In this document: one piece after another, positions 1 through 9,525 of the stretch
How positions within the stretch are numbered: the first letter of the stretch is position 1
How the letters are laid out: each line of letters begins with the position of its first letter
Assembly (NCBI GenBank): GCA_963771545.1
Contig: CAVYTX010000004.1
Coordinates: forward strand, 310,001-374,000
From: CAKZLS01 sp963771545
GTDB taxonomy: Bacteria; Pseudomonadota; Alphaproteobacteria; Rhodospirillales; Defluviicoccaceae
Direction of reading: 5' to 3'
Length of the DNA stretch: 64,000 bases
Notes under the pieces: generated by a model
The model's input: the letters and a program-made list of their open reading frames with translations, nothing else
What the model was told of the DNA's origin: nothing
Database searches by the model: none
Position numbers and translations under genes: made by a program

Positions 1-1
1 C

Positions 2-211
2 CCGTCCGGCGACGCGGTGCGGCCGCTGTCGGAAGGCCGGGTGGAATTCGTCCAGCAATGCCAGCAGCGGGTTGGCCCCTTCGTCACGCAGAGCACGGCC
101 TATCAACGGCTGCAGCAAGCGCAAGGCCAGGGGTATGGCGTCAGTGGCGTGTTCCCCTGTTATGACGGTGGGGGCAGAGGCTACTGCTTCAATGTCTTCT
201 ATTCTTGCTGA
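2..211 (+). CDS. C-terminal end of an unidentified cysteine-containing protein (cut by left edge)
   Basis: The frame is open from the window edge to a TGA at 209-211. The visible 69 residues are rich in Gln, Gly and aromatic residues and contain four cysteines: one in VQQCQQRVG and three near the end (FPCYDGGG, GYCFNVF, final YSC). That spacing suggests a disulfide-bonded exported domain, but no family is recognised. The start lies outside the window. The GTG at 17 could be an internal start but has no ribosome binding site. About 100 bases separate it from the convergent gene ending at 312. The identity of the protein is unknown; that the frame codes is inferred from composition. Confidence 0.45.
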   Translation, partial: PSGDAVRPLSEGRVEFVQQCQQRVGPFVTQSTAYQRLQQAQGQGYGVSGVFPCYDGGGRGYCFNVFYSC

Positions 212-311
212 TCCTGTCTTGCTGATCCTGGGCGGATACGGACCCCGGGGCCGGGCTTCAGGCCGACTAGGCTCCGCCCCCGTGGCGCTGCCCGGGAAAA
301 ATGAGGCGCAC

Positions 312-1244
312 CTATTCGATCATGCCGATTTTCTTGGCGACCAGATCGTCGAACAGGTAGGCGTTCTGTTTGGTCAGCGCGGTCGTCGGTAAAACCGCCA
401 CGGCGATCGTGGTCGAACCGTCGGTCGTGGAGGCTTCGCGGAGCACGACCGAATAGCGGATCCTGCCAAACCCGAAGTCCATGGACGTGAAATCGACCAT
501 CGGCATGTCGAAGTAACTGACGAAAAAGCCCTCTTTCGCCAACCGCCCTTCGATCCGGACATTTTCAGAGTTTGTTTCGGGCGAAATCCGGACGCCATGG
601 TCGCCCACTTCGTTCAGCTGGAGTTTCAGGTTGCCAAGGCACGGAACCGGTTTTGCGTCCTCGCGCTCCACAAGGGTCATCTCGCAAACCGCGCCGTCTT
701 CGGTCATTCGAACCTGATCGAGTTGGTCCTTGATCACCCGGCCCGCGGCGTTTCTGAGTTTCGCCCTCGGCGCCATGCCCGCAGTCCCGGACGCGGTTTC
801 GAAATCGGCCGTGTTCTCATCCATCTTGTTGCCGGCGACCGCCTGGCCGGCCATGATGTTTCCGCTCCGGGCAATCTGATCGTCGAGGTGTTCGAACAAC
901 GGCTTGATCTGGATGGCGTCGCGAAAATTCAAGCCGATCATCTCGAGAACGGCGATCTTGCTCTCCAGGTCCTCGCCGGTCAGGTACTTGTCGAGCAGTG
1001 ACTTGAACATCTCCGAGCGAAGTTGAACCATGGCAGTTTCGCGGGAATTCACAAGCTCGACCAAGGTGCGGGCCTGGCGGTTCTGCTCCTCGATCTTGCT
1101 GTTCTCCGCATTGATCATACTTTGCTGGCTGTTGAGATAAAATCCGAAAGCCGTGATGATGCCGGTGACCAGGACCCCGATAAAGCCCTTCAGAACGATG
1201 TCGATCTTGTCCCAAAAATCTTTCCCTCGGGGTTCGTCGGGCAT
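312..1244 (-). CDS. Hypothetical membrane-anchored protein
   Basis: About 310 residues. A single N-terminal transmembrane segment (around residues 14-35, FIGVLVTGIITAFGFYL) is followed by a helical, probably coiled-coil stretch (SQQSMINAENSKIEEQNRQA) and then a soluble domain with no recognised family. The ATG at 1244 lies 8 bases after the stop of the upstream gene, which suggests translational coupling. A TTG at 1259 is an alternative start overlapping that gene. The likely topology is a short cytoplasmic N-terminus with the bulk in the periplasm. Function is unknown; it probably forms a two-gene operon with the small exported protein upstream. Confidence 0.7.
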   Translation of the reverse strand: MPDEPRGKDFWDKIDIVLKGFIGVLVTGIITAFGFYLNSQQSMINAENSKIEEQNRQARTLVELVNSRETAMVQLRSEMFKSLLDKYLTGEDLESKIAVLEMIGLNFRDAIQIKPLFEHLDDQIARSGNIMAGQAVAGNKMDENTADFETASGTAGMAPRAKLRNAAGRVIKDQLDQVRMTEDGAVCEMTLVEREDAKPVPCLGNLKLQLNEVGDHGVRISPETNSENVRIEGRLAKEGFFVSYFDMPMVDFTSMDFGFGRIRYSVVLREASTTDGSTTIAVAVLPTTALTKQNAYLFDDLVAKKIGMIE

Positions 1245-1252
1245 GGCGGCGG

Positions 1253-1630
1253 TCACCAACTCAGTTTGAATTGTTGTCCTTGCGAGGGACTGGTCGCGTC
1301 AAAATCCATGCGGCGGCGATTGTCGGTGACGCGCACCTTGTAACGGCCTTGCGGCACATCGACCGCGAACCGGCCGCTATCGTCGGTGACAACAACGACT
1401 CTTCGCGGACCGATGATGTCGATGCGGACGTATGGTTTTGGCTGACCGTCCTTGCCCACGACGGTGCCGTCGAGCGGGTCGGCGGAGCCCGTCGTCGGAA
1501 GCGCCAGCATCGACATCGACAGAGCGAGAGCGAACGCGCCAAATCGAAGCACGCGGGCCACCATTCGAGAGGCGGCCAAACCGGGGAGACCGTCGGCGGT
1601 CAGCGGCGATCGCACCGGAGTGCGTTGCAT
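1253..1630 (-). CDS. Small exported carboxypeptidase-regulatory-like protein
   Basis: About 125 residues. The N-terminus is basic, followed by a hydrophobic stretch (residues 25-45) ending in a possible signal peptidase site near SADP. The mature part (GTVVGKDGQPKPYVRIDI ... DDSGRFAVDVPQGRYKVRV) has the pattern of a carboxypeptidase regulatory-like or transthyretin-type beta-sandwich, found in many exported proteins as a structural or binding module. I chose the ATG at 1630 because the longer open frame reaching 2140 runs antisense to TspO and its first part has no protein-like character. The gene lies directly upstream of the membrane protein ending at 312. No substrate can be inferred. Confidence 0.65.
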   Translation of the reverse strand: MQRTPVRSPLTADGLPGLAASRMVARVLRFGAFALALSMSMLALPTTGSADPLDGTVVGKDGQPKPYVRIDIIGPRRVVVVTDDSGRFAVDVPQGRYKVRVTDNRRRMDFDATSPSQGQQFKLSW

Positions 1631-1810
1631 GGTTGAGTCCTCGTCTAAACCGGGATGACCATTGACATAAGTCCCTCTACCGACAACGAATCTGACACTT
1701 TTCAGCCAATTGCGCAATGGACACGCCACAGAGTCGTCGGCCACAACGATCCGCTGGGGGCGAAGGGGACGCGGCCTTTTTTGTCGTCTCCACGCCGGCG
1801 ATCGGTCATC

Positions 1811-2353
1811 ATGGGCGCACAAACAATGAAGACAGCCCGGTTTGAACGACCCATGCCAGCGTCCACCAAGAGACGTCTCCCGCTCGCCCGCGATGTCCTC
1901 GGCCTCGCCGGTTTCGTGGCCGTGTGTCTCGCGGTCGCCGGTTTGGGCGGCGCGATCACGGCCGCCAGCGTCGGCGCCTGGTATCCGGAACTCCACAAGC
2001 CGCCGTTCAATCCGCCCGACTGGGTGTTCGCGCCCGTCTGGACGATCCTCTATGTGCTGATGGCGATCGCGGGCTGGCGGGTGTGGCGCCGGGCCGGATT
2101 CGGCGGCGCGCGGACCGCGCTTTCCATCTTCGCCTTTCAACTGGTCTTGAATCTCGGGTGGTCTTCGCTGTTTTTCGGGCTGCGGCAGGTGGGATTGGCG
2201 CTGGTTGAAATCGTCATTCTGCTGCTGTTCATCACCATCAACGCACTACTGTTCTGGAGGATCGACCCGCTGGCCGGCGCGCTTTTCGTACCCTATGGCC
2301 TCTGGGTCGCCTTCGCCACCTTCCTCAACGCCGCGCTCTGGGTCTTGAACTGA
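1811..2353 (+). CDS. tspO: TspO/MBR family membrane protein
   Basis: A five-helix tryptophan-rich membrane protein of the TspO / peripheral benzodiazepine receptor family, which binds porphyrins and other hydrophobic ligands and in alphaproteobacteria modulates tetrapyrrole and stress responses. Family signatures are visible: WYPELHKPPFNPPDWVFAPV near residues 60-80, a tryptophan-rich VWTILYVLMAIAGWRVWR, then NLGWSSLFFGL and NALLFW in helices 3 and 4. The ATG at 1811 gives 180 residues; family members are usually near 160, so the ATG at 1826 or 1853 is equally possible and none has a convincing ribosome binding site. It is monocistronic and convergent with the DUF805 gene. Confidence 0.88.
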   Translation: MGAQTMKTARFERPMPASTKRRLPLARDVLGLAGFVAVCLAVAGLGGAITAASVGAWYPELHKPPFNPPDWVFAPVWTILYVLMAIAGWRVWRRAGFGGARTALSIFAFQLVLNLGWSSLFFGLRQVGLALVEIVILLLFITINALLFWRIDPLAGALFVPYGLWVAFATFLNAALWVLN

Positions 2354-2361
2354 ATTCGGGA

Positions 2362-2766
2362 TCACGCGCCGGCGGCCGGGGGCAGGGGCGCGTCGCCGAA
2401 GCGATTGGGGCTGTTGGTTCCCCGCTGAATGGCCCAGTAGATGATGACGATGAGGCCGATCACCGGAATGAGGGCGAGCAATAGCCACCAGCCCGACCGG
2501 TCGATGTCGTGCAGCCGCCGCACATGCACGGCCAGGTTGGGAAGAAAGATCGCCAATCCCACCAACATGCCCAATGGCTGTCCGGATTTTCCGGAGAACG
2601 CTTCGAAGCCGAGCATCGGCGCGATAACGGCGCCGTCGACGCCGCGGACCACCGCGAACAGAAGGAAATAAAAGAGAACCCACCACCAGTATTCGGAGCG
2701 TGCCGCGCGACCATGGAACGTGGCGTACTTCGATAGGACGGATCGAACGGCTTCGCTAAAGGTCAT
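2362..2766 (-). CDS. DUF805 family inner membrane protein
   Basis: 134 residues from the ATG at 2766, chosen because a GGGGGAA ribosome binding site lies just upstream. The sequence fits DUF805: YATFHGRAARSEYWWWVLF at the N-terminus, then three or four hydrophobic helices, with the hallmark VRRLHDIDRSGWWLLLALIP in the middle and a C-terminal RGTNSPNRFGDAP. DUF805 proteins are small inner membrane proteins of unknown biochemical role, sometimes linked to envelope or phage phenotypes. It ends 8 bases from the convergent tspO stop. Family assignment is confident; function is unknown. Confidence 0.85.
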   Translation of the reverse strand: MTFSEAVRSVLSKYATFHGRAARSEYWWWVLFYFLLFAVVRGVDGAVIAPMLGFEAFSGKSGQPLGMLVGLAIFLPNLAVHVRRLHDIDRSGWWLLLALIPVIGLIVIIYWAIQRGTNSPNRFGDAPLPPAAGA

Positions 2767-3194
2767 GGCATTCCCCCCGCTAGACACCAGGCAAGATCAT
2801 GAAACCGATCACGCCGCCGATCAACAGTTGTTGTCGATGCGGAACCATCCACCCGCGCGCGCCGGGGTTGGAGGCAGCGATGCACTGACGGGTCGCAAGT
2901 ACTCGAAAATGTAGGCGTGCCGGATAAAATACATCCTCCGGTATGTTGCGTACAACATATTCATCTAGTGTAATTCAGTTCATGGCGGCGCCGCTCCGGG
3001 ATCCCGCGCAATCGCCCGCGTCCATGGGAAGCGTCAGCGGAACCGTCGTAACCGGCCGGGGAGCCGGGTGGGATTAGGTGGGCTCGGCGCCCGTTTAAAT
3101 GTCCACGCATCTTCGGCGGAAAGTATTCGTGTCCTGAATCTGGCCTCAAACGGCTGCATGTTCGGGAACAGGAAAAAACAAAAGGAGCAGAATC
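2767..3194. other. Intergenic region between DUF805 gene and first RTX gene
   Basis: About 430 bases without a convincing gene. It holds the DUF805 promoter region (leftward) and the leader of the RTX gene (rightward). A perfect inverted repeat TATGTTG-CGTA-CAACATA at 2942-2959 could be a regulator site. From about 3100 the sequence resembles the leader of the second RTX gene (shared CCACGCATC and CGGAAG words), so the duplication included upstream DNA. A good ribosome binding site, AAAGGAG, lies at 3180-3186. Confidence 0.5.
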
Positions 3195-5936
3195 ATGGCC
3201 GACATCGTCGGGACGCCGAATAGCGACACCATTACTGAAGCGTTTGTCTCATCCGGCGTGAGCGGGGGGCCGCCAACGCCGGGCGCCGACACCATCCGCG
3301 GCCATCAGGGGAACGATGTCATCGAAGGCGGTGGCGGCGACGACGAGATCGACGGCGGCTCGGGCAACGATACGTTGAGTGGTGGGTCGGGTGACGACCT
3401 GATCATCAGCGGCGAAGGAGACAACTCCATCGACGGCGGCGGCGGCATTGACACCTTGGACTACAGCGCAAGCAACGAGAGTTACAATGTGTTCCTCCTG
3501 GATAGAGACCTGCTCGTCGACGGGAGTTGGCGCGTTTACTCGTTTCGGGGCGACAAACTAGATATGGCCAGAATCGAGAATGTGATCGGTGGAGACCGGG
3601 TGCAGGACGACATGTTGGGCGATGACGGGGCCAACACGTTCCGGGGCGGCGGCCGCGACGATCAGCTTTCCGGGCAAGGGGGCGACGACAAGATCTTCGG
3701 CGAGTCCGGTGATGATGTCGTGGTCGGCGGCGCCGGAAATGACCATCTCGACGGTGGCTCGGGCGTCGATCTAGTGGATTATTTCTATACCACCGTCGGA
3801 CGGCTTATCGACCTGGATCTTGGAACCGCCACCAGGTTCGACGGCGGCGATGACGGGGATGTCGACACGCTCGGAAGCTTTGAGCGGGCGCGTGGCAGCC
3901 GCGGAAACGACATCGTCAAGGGAAACGAACACGACAACCGGCTGCAAGGCGGCGAGGGCGACGACGAGATTTGGGGGCGCGGCGGCGGCAACACGCTCCA
4001 CGGCGACGGTGGAGCCGACACCTTCACATTCGACGGCGACGCGAACGGCGTCAACACGATCCGGGATTGGGGGCTGGGCGGGGCCGACGTCATCTATCTG
4101 AGCGACCTGGGCGTCCGCTCGTTGGCCGATATCGACATCGATGACAGCGTCTCCGGCATCACCACCATCACCGTCGACGGCGTGCCCGGATTGTCGATCG
4201 AGGTCGAAAACACGGACACCAGCCATTTCGACATCTCCGATCTCGACGAAGGCCTCATTCGGGCCCGCGGATCGAGCTTCACCCTCCTGTCCGACGTGCC
4301 GTCGTATGAGTGGTATTACGGCTGCGGTCCAACTTCGATCGCATCGATTTACGGTTACTGGGATCTCAACGGATATTCAAACCTCTTCGATGCCGAGGGC
4401 TGGGATGAGGTCAGCGAGACGCAGTATGTCAAGGATCAGATCAGCAGTCCGGAACATATCGCCAAATATCAGAGTGGCCCCAACTCGTATACCGATAACC
4501 CGGGTCCCGCACCTTCGGCAACCAGCATTGCCTCCTACCTCAGGACGGGTGTGGGCCCGACGGTGAGTACCATTAGTACTTGGCACGTCAGCATGGAGAA
4601 CCGCATCGACGACTACGCCGACTATCGAGGTTACGATTTCGACGTCCGCCGCGAACGAATGGCGGGCGCGGACAAGGACGCGCTTTGGAAAGAACTGGTC
4701 GGCGAGATCGAGGCCGGCCGCCCCGTCGAAGTCCGTGTGGCCACGGGAAGGGACCTGGATGATCCGGGCGCGCCAAATCATCTGGTGCCGGCATTCGGCG
4801 TCGCGGAACTGGAAAACGGCGAGCGGTGGTACGCACACTATAGCGGCAGTTCGTACACCAGCGTGGTCTGGGGCGAAACCGAAGACGTCATTTGGCACCC
4901 CTTCAAGGAAAATGGCGATTCGGAAGCATACGGCATCCACTCGATATGGTTCGTCACACCCGAGGGCCTCGCCCTGAACGGCGACAACGGCCGTGACGAT
5001 CTCGACGGCGGCGGCGGCGATGACACGTTGAACGGCAACGGTGGAAACGACACGCTGAACGGCGGCCTGGGTCACGATCTCCTGAATGGCGGCGGCGGCG
5101 GCGACGTCCTTCGGGGCGGCATCGGCAACGATACGCTGAGTGGCGGCGGTGGCGCGGACACCTTCGACGGCGGCGAAGGGTCGGACACCGCCGACTATGG
5201 CTATACCGCGTCCGACCGTTTGCGCGTCGATTTAGGTGAGGGGTTCGCGTGGTTCGTGGACGATCCAACTAGTGCTGCCGGCGCCGGCAATCCGCCGAGC
5301 ACCACCGAAGCGTTGCTATCCATCGAGAACGTGACCGGCGGCGGTGGCGACAACGTCATTATCGGCGACGCCAACGACAATGTTCTCAAGGGCGGCGGCG
5401 GCGACGATACGATCGCGGGCGGCGGTGGCGACGATACCCTGGAAGGCAATGGCGGCGCCAACTCCTTCGATGGCGGCGCCGGCGACGACGACCGCGTCGA
5501 CTACCGTTACAGCGGATCGAACACGCTGGAGATCCGTATCGACCAGCAGCGGGCGACATTCACCAGCAGCGGCACGACCGAGGACCTGATCGGCATCGAG
5601 GGCGCCTACGGCTCCAAGGGCGACACCCTCATCGTCGGCGACGGCGGCGCCAATTTCATCAACGGCGCCGGCGGCGACGATACGCTGACCGGAAACGGCG
5701 GGGCCGACCGTTTTCAATTTACCGGCGCCGGCGGCACCGACATCGTCACCGACTTCGAGCCCGGCGCCGACAAAATCTGGTTGGTCGGCTACGGCGACAT
5801 CGAGTTCGAGGATCTCGACATCGACCAGGACGTCGCCGACACCGAGATCGACCTCTCGTCCGAAGGGGGCGGCCGGATCATCCTCGAAAACACCAACGCC
5901 AATTCCCTCGACGCCGGCGACTTCTGGATTGTCTGA
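3195..5936 (+). CDS. RTX-repeat secreted protein with embedded C39-like cysteine peptidase domain (copy 1)
   Basis: 913 residues with no Sec signal, as expected for type I secretion. Residues about 30-330 are glycine/aspartate-rich calcium-binding nonapeptide blocks (GGDDEIDGGSGNDTLSGG type) separated by beta-rich linkers. Residues about 355-600 form a C39-like papain-fold domain: the motif WYYGCGPTSIASI puts the candidate nucleophile at Cys377, and a conserved PNHLVPAFGV supplies His529. A second RTX block follows (about 605-840). The C-terminus (DIVTDFEPGADKIWL ... LDAGDFWIV) resembles a type I secretion signal region. AAAGGAG precedes the ATG. No ABC exporter gene is present nearby. Peptidase activity is inferred from the motif only; a tandem paralogue follows. 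Confidence 0.9.
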   Translation: MADIVGTPNSDTITEAFVSSGVSGGPPTPGADTIRGHQGNDVIEGGGGDDEIDGGSGNDTLSGGSGDDLIISGEGDNSIDGGGGIDTLDYSASNESYNVFLLDRDLLVDGSWRVYSFRGDKLDMARIENVIGGDRVQDDMLGDDGANTFRGGGRDDQLSGQGGDDKIFGESGDDVVVGGAGNDHLDGGSGVDLVDYFYTTVGRLIDLDLGTATRFDGGDDGDVDTLGSFERARGSRGNDIVKGNEHDNRLQGGEGDDEIWGRGGGNTLHGDGGADTFTFDGDANGVNTIRDWGLGGADVIYLSDLGVRSLADIDIDDSVSGITTITVDGVPGLSIEVENTDTSHFDISDLDEGLIRARGSSFTLLSDVPSYEWYYGCGPTSIASIYGYWDLNGYSNLFDAEGWDEVSETQYVKDQISSPEHIAKYQSGPNSYTDNPGPAPSATSIASYLRTGVGPTVSTISTWHVSMENRIDDYADYRGYDFDVRRERMAGADKDALWKELVGEIEAGRPVEVRVATGRDLDDPGAPNHLVPAFGVAELENGERWYAHYSGSSYTSVVWGETEDVIWHPFKENGDSEAYGIHSIWFVTPEGLALNGDNGRDDLDGGGGDDTLNGNGGNDTLNGGLGHDLLNGGGGGDVLRGGIGNDTLSGGGGADTFDGGEGSDTADYGYTASDRLRVDLGEGFAWFVDDPTSAAGAGNPPSTTEALLSIENVTGGGGDNVIIGDANDNVLKGGGGDDTIAGGGGDDTLEGNGGANSFDGGAGDDDRVDYRYSGSNTLEIRIDQQRATFTSSGTTEDLIGIEGAYGSKGDTLIVGDGGANFINGAGGDDTLTGNGGADRFQFTGAGGTDIVTDFEPGADKIWLVGYGDIEFEDLDIDQDVADTEIDLSSEGGGRIILENTNANSLDAGDFWIV

Positions 5937-6390
5937 TCGGGTGCTCTGGCGCAGGTGGGACCGCCCACGGGCTTTTCGTTTCGTGGGCTGAGAATGCGTG
6001 GGAACATGCGCGCTTGGGAACGGATACGTTCCCAGGCGCGCCGCGTGACTTGATCCTCTACCAAAAAACCGGCGAGCGTCTCGGATTTCGCGCCGATCCG
6101 TCTCAACCCTGAATATTTCATCAAGATCAGAGTCTGTTCGACCTCCGCCCATGGACGCGCGTGATAGCCGGCACAACGGGGTCAGGTGTCAACCTACCGG
6201 ATTCCGGTAGCTTAAAACGCCCGTATTCCCGCATTAAGAGAAGCCCCCAGTTTAGGTCGTTGGGGACGTACATGGGCCCTCCGCCCATTTCAATCGCCAC
6301 GCATCTCCGACGGAAGGCAGGTGGTCCTCACTTGCGTCGCCAATCGGCGCGCATGTCCGGGAGCATCCAACACACAGTAGGAACACGATC
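5937..6390. terminator. Spacer between RTX copies with two strong hairpins
   Basis: No gene is seen in these 454 bases. A 7-bp hairpin GCCCACG/CGTGGGC lies at 5963-5988. A 15-bp hairpin with one mismatch lies at 6008-6022 / 6027-6041 with a GATA loop. Neither is followed by a clear T-run, so they may be Rho-assisted or mRNA-end structures. The last 110 bases resemble the leader of copy 1. No strong ribosome binding site is visible before the ATG at 6391, unlike copy 1. Confidence 0.45.
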
Positions 6391-9126
6391 ATGGCCGACA
6401 TCGTGGGGACGCGAAACAACGACACCATTACCGAAGCGTTTATCTCATCCGGTGTGAGCGGCGGGCCGCCAACGCCGGGCGCCGACACCATCCGCGGACA
6501 TCAGGGAAATGATGTCATCGAAGGCGGTGGCGGCGACGACGAAATCGACGGCGGCTCGGGCAACGATACGCTGAGCGGCGGTGCCGGCAACGACCTGATC
6601 ATCAGCGGCGAGGGACACGACGCCATCGACGGCGGCAGTGGTAATGACACCTTGGATTACAGCGCAAGCACCGAGGATCACAATGTGTTCCTCCTGGAAA
6701 GGGATCTGCTGGTCGACGGGAGCTGGCGCTTGAACTCGCACGCGGGCGACAAACTGACCATCGCCAAAATCGAGAATGTGATCGGTGGAGATCGGGTGCA
6801 GGACGACATGTTGGGCGATGACGGGGCCAACACGTTCCGGGGCGGCGGCCACGACGACCAGCTTTCCGGGCAAGGGGGAGACGACGAGATCTTCGGCGAG
6901 TTGGGTGATGATGTTCTGGTCGGCGGCGCCGGAGATGACCGTCTTGAAGGCGGATCGGGCACCGATCTCGTCGACTATTTCTATACCACCGTTGGACGGC
7001 TCATCGACCTGGATCTTGGAACCGCCACCAGGTTCGACGGCGGCGATGACGGGGATGTCGACACGCTCGGAAGCTTTGAGCGGGCGCGTGGCAGCCGCGG
7101 AAACGACATCGTCAAGGGAAACGAACAGGACAACCAACTGCAAGGCGGCGAGGGCGACGACGAGATTTGGGGGCGCGGCGGCGACAACACGCTCCACGGC
7201 GACGGTGGAGCCGACACCTTCACATTCGGCGACGACGCGAACGGCGTCAACACCATCCGGGATTGGGGGCTGGGCGGGGCCGACGTCATCTATCTGAGCG
7301 ACCTGGGCGTCCGCTCGTTGGCCGATATCGACATCGATGACGGCGTCCCCGGCATCACCACCATCACCGTCGACGGCGTGCCCGGATTGTCGATCGAGGT
7401 CGAAAACACGGACACCAGCCATTTCGACATCTCCGATCTCGACGAAGGCCTCATTCGGGCCCGCGGAACGAGCTTCGCCCTCGTGTCCGACGTGCCGTCC
7501 TACGCTTGGTATTACGGTTGCGGCCCCACCTCGGTTGCCTCGATTTTCGGTTACTGGGATCTCAATGGATATTCGAATCTCTTCGACGCCGAGGGCTGGG
7601 ATGAGGTCAGCGTCACAGAGAATATCGAAGATCACATCACGAGCCCGGAACATATCGCCAAGTATCAAAGTACCTCATATATCGATAACACGGGTCCGGA
7701 CCACCCGGAGAATTGTATCGCCTGCTATCTCAAAACGGGTATCGGCAAAACGAAGCACGCCATCAGCACCGGTGTCGCCGACATTACGGACGGCATCGAA
7801 GATTACGCCGAATTTCGAGGTTACGATTTCGACGTCCGCCGCGAACGAATGGCGGGCGCGGACAAGGACGCGCTTTGGAAAGAACTGGTCGGCGAGATCG
7901 AGGCCGGCCGCCCCGTCGAAGTCCGTGTGGCCACGGGAAGGGACCTGAGCAATCCCGGCAGGCCTAATCATCTGGTGCCGGCATTCGGCGTCGCGGAACT
8001 GGAAAACGGCGAGCGCTGGTACGCACACTATGACGGCAGTTCGCATACCAGCGTGGTCTGGGGCGAAACCGAAGACGTCATTTGGCACCCCTTCAAGGAA
8101 AATGGCGATTTGGAAGCATACGGCATCCACTCGATATGGTTCGTCACACCCGAGGGCCTCGCCCTGAACGGCGACAACGGCCGTGACGATCTCGACGGCG
8201 GCGGCGGCGATGACACGTTGAACGGCAACGGTGGAAACGACACGCTGAACGGCGGCCTGGGTCACGATCTCCTGAATGGCGGCGGCGGCGGCGACGTCCT
8301 TCGGGGCGGCATCGGCAACGATACGCTGAGTGGCGGCGGTGGCGCGGACACCTTCGACGGCGGCGAAGGGTCGGACACCGCCGACTATGGCTATACCGCG
8401 TCCGACCGTTTGCGCGTCGATTTAGGTGAGGGGTTCGCGTGGTTCGTGGACGATCCAACTAGTGCTGCCGGCGCCGGCAATCCGCCGAGCACCACCGAAG
8501 CGTTGCTATCCATCGAGAACGTGACCGGCGGCGGTGGCGACAACGTCATTGTCGGCGACGCCAACGACAATGTTCTCAAGGGCGGCGGCGGCGACGATAC
8601 GATCGCGGGCGGCGGTGGCGACGATACCCTGGAAGGCAATGGCGGCGCCGACTCCTTCGATGGCGGCGCCGGCGACGACGACCGCGTCGACTACCGTTAC
8701 AGCGGATCGAACACGCTGGAGATCCGTATCGACCAGCAGCGGGCGACATTCACCAGCAGCGGCACGACCGAGGACCTGATCGGCATCGAGGGCGCCTACG
8801 GCTCCAAGGGCGACACCCTCATCGTCGGCGACGGCGGCGCCAATTTCATCAACGGCGCCGGCGGCGACGATACGCTGACCGGAAACGGCGGGGCCGACCG
8901 TTTTCAATTTACCGGCGCCGGCGGCACCGACATCGTCACCGACTTCGAGCCCGGCGCCGACAAAATCTGGTTGGTCGGCTACGGCGACATCGAGTTCGAT
9001 GATCTCGACATCGACCAGGACGGCGCCGACACCGAGATCGACCTCTCGTCCGAAGGAGGCGGCCGGATCATCCTCGAAAACACCAACGCCAATTCCCTCG
9101 ACGCCGGCGACTTCTGGATTGTCTGA
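6391..9126 (+). CDS. RTX-repeat secreted protein with embedded C39-like cysteine peptidase domain (copy 2)
   Basis: 911 residues with the same architecture as copy 1: N-terminal RTX blocks, a C39-like domain with Cys377 in WYYGCGPTSVASI and a PNHLVPAFGV histidine, a second RTX block, and the DIVTDFEPGADKIWL C-terminal region. From about 7825 to the end the DNA is almost identical to copy 1. Divergence is concentrated in the C39 domain between about residues 395 and 470 (for example ENIEDHITSPEH against QYVKDQISSPEH, and a different loop around CIACYL). A recent duplication with change focused on the putative catalytic or substrate-facing segment is the simplest reading. Export by a type I system encoded elsewhere is inferred. 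Confidence 0.9.
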   Translation: MADIVGTRNNDTITEAFISSGVSGGPPTPGADTIRGHQGNDVIEGGGGDDEIDGGSGNDTLSGGAGNDLIISGEGHDAIDGGSGNDTLDYSASTEDHNVFLLERDLLVDGSWRLNSHAGDKLTIAKIENVIGGDRVQDDMLGDDGANTFRGGGHDDQLSGQGGDDEIFGELGDDVLVGGAGDDRLEGGSGTDLVDYFYTTVGRLIDLDLGTATRFDGGDDGDVDTLGSFERARGSRGNDIVKGNEQDNQLQGGEGDDEIWGRGGDNTLHGDGGADTFTFGDDANGVNTIRDWGLGGADVIYLSDLGVRSLADIDIDDGVPGITTITVDGVPGLSIEVENTDTSHFDISDLDEGLIRARGTSFALVSDVPSYAWYYGCGPTSVASIFGYWDLNGYSNLFDAEGWDEVSVTENIEDHITSPEHIAKYQSTSYIDNTGPDHPENCIACYLKTGIGKTKHAISTGVADITDGIEDYAEFRGYDFDVRRERMAGADKDALWKELVGEIEAGRPVEVRVATGRDLSNPGRPNHLVPAFGVAELENGERWYAHYDGSSHTSVVWGETEDVIWHPFKENGDLEAYGIHSIWFVTPEGLALNGDNGRDDLDGGGGDDTLNGNGGNDTLNGGLGHDLLNGGGGGDVLRGGIGNDTLSGGGGADTFDGGEGSDTADYGYTASDRLRVDLGEGFAWFVDDPTSAAGAGNPPSTTEALLSIENVTGGGGDNVIVGDANDNVLKGGGGDDTIAGGGGDDTLEGNGGADSFDGGAGDDDRVDYRYSGSNTLEIRIDQQRATFTSSGTTEDLIGIEGAYGSKGDTLIVGDGGANFINGAGGDDTLTGNGGADRFQFTGAGGTDIVTDFEPGADKIWLVGYGDIEFDDLDIDQDGADTEIDLSSEGGGRIILENTNANSLDAGDFWIV

Positions 9127-9525
9127 TCGGGACCCCCGGTAACCTCGGTACTGGAATTGAAGCCGGCGAACACACGACCCTCGCGGCGCCCTTGCGTCAT
9201 GGGCCGCATGACGGTCGAGCCCCTCCCCGCCACGTCCGATCATAGCGCGTCAATCCGAATGACGCGGGTCCGGCGGTAACGCCGCCCCGCCAAACGTCGC
9301 TCTCCGGGCTTGCCATTTTTTTGGCGGAATCTTTGTTCAACGATATGAGCCGGAAACAGCCGTCCAAGAATTTGAATTGTTGACGCAACGAACCGCCACA
9401 TGGAAGAATCAAGACGCCGGCGAAAATATCGAACCCGGCGCTCTCGTTTTTAATGTGTTTAGGTCGGACGTCTTATGGGGGTCTCCTATGCATTCGTGTA
9501 AAAAAGTTGCGTTGGGGTAGCAAAA
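9127..9525. other. Intergenic region upstream of haloperoxidase-like gene
   Basis: About 400 bases with no convincing gene. A GC-rich hairpin (GGCGG-TAA-CGCC core) lies near 9272-9283 and could act as a transcription end for the RTX gene. The 3' part becomes AT-richer (9310-9530), as expected for a promoter region, but I cannot assign a clear -35/-10 pair. Confidence 0.35.

Noticed and set aside
2961..3149. Small minus-strand frame in the leader of the first RTX gene
   Set aside because: No ribosome binding site, low-complexity Pro/Arg/Gly composition, and the region is shared leader sequence of the duplicated genes.
6445..7668. Long minus-strand frame opposite the second RTX gene (407 residues), with a similar one opposite the first
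   Set aside because: It mirrors the repetitive GGD-rich codons of the RTX gene; the protein is a Val/Ala/Asp-rich shadow with no start signal.
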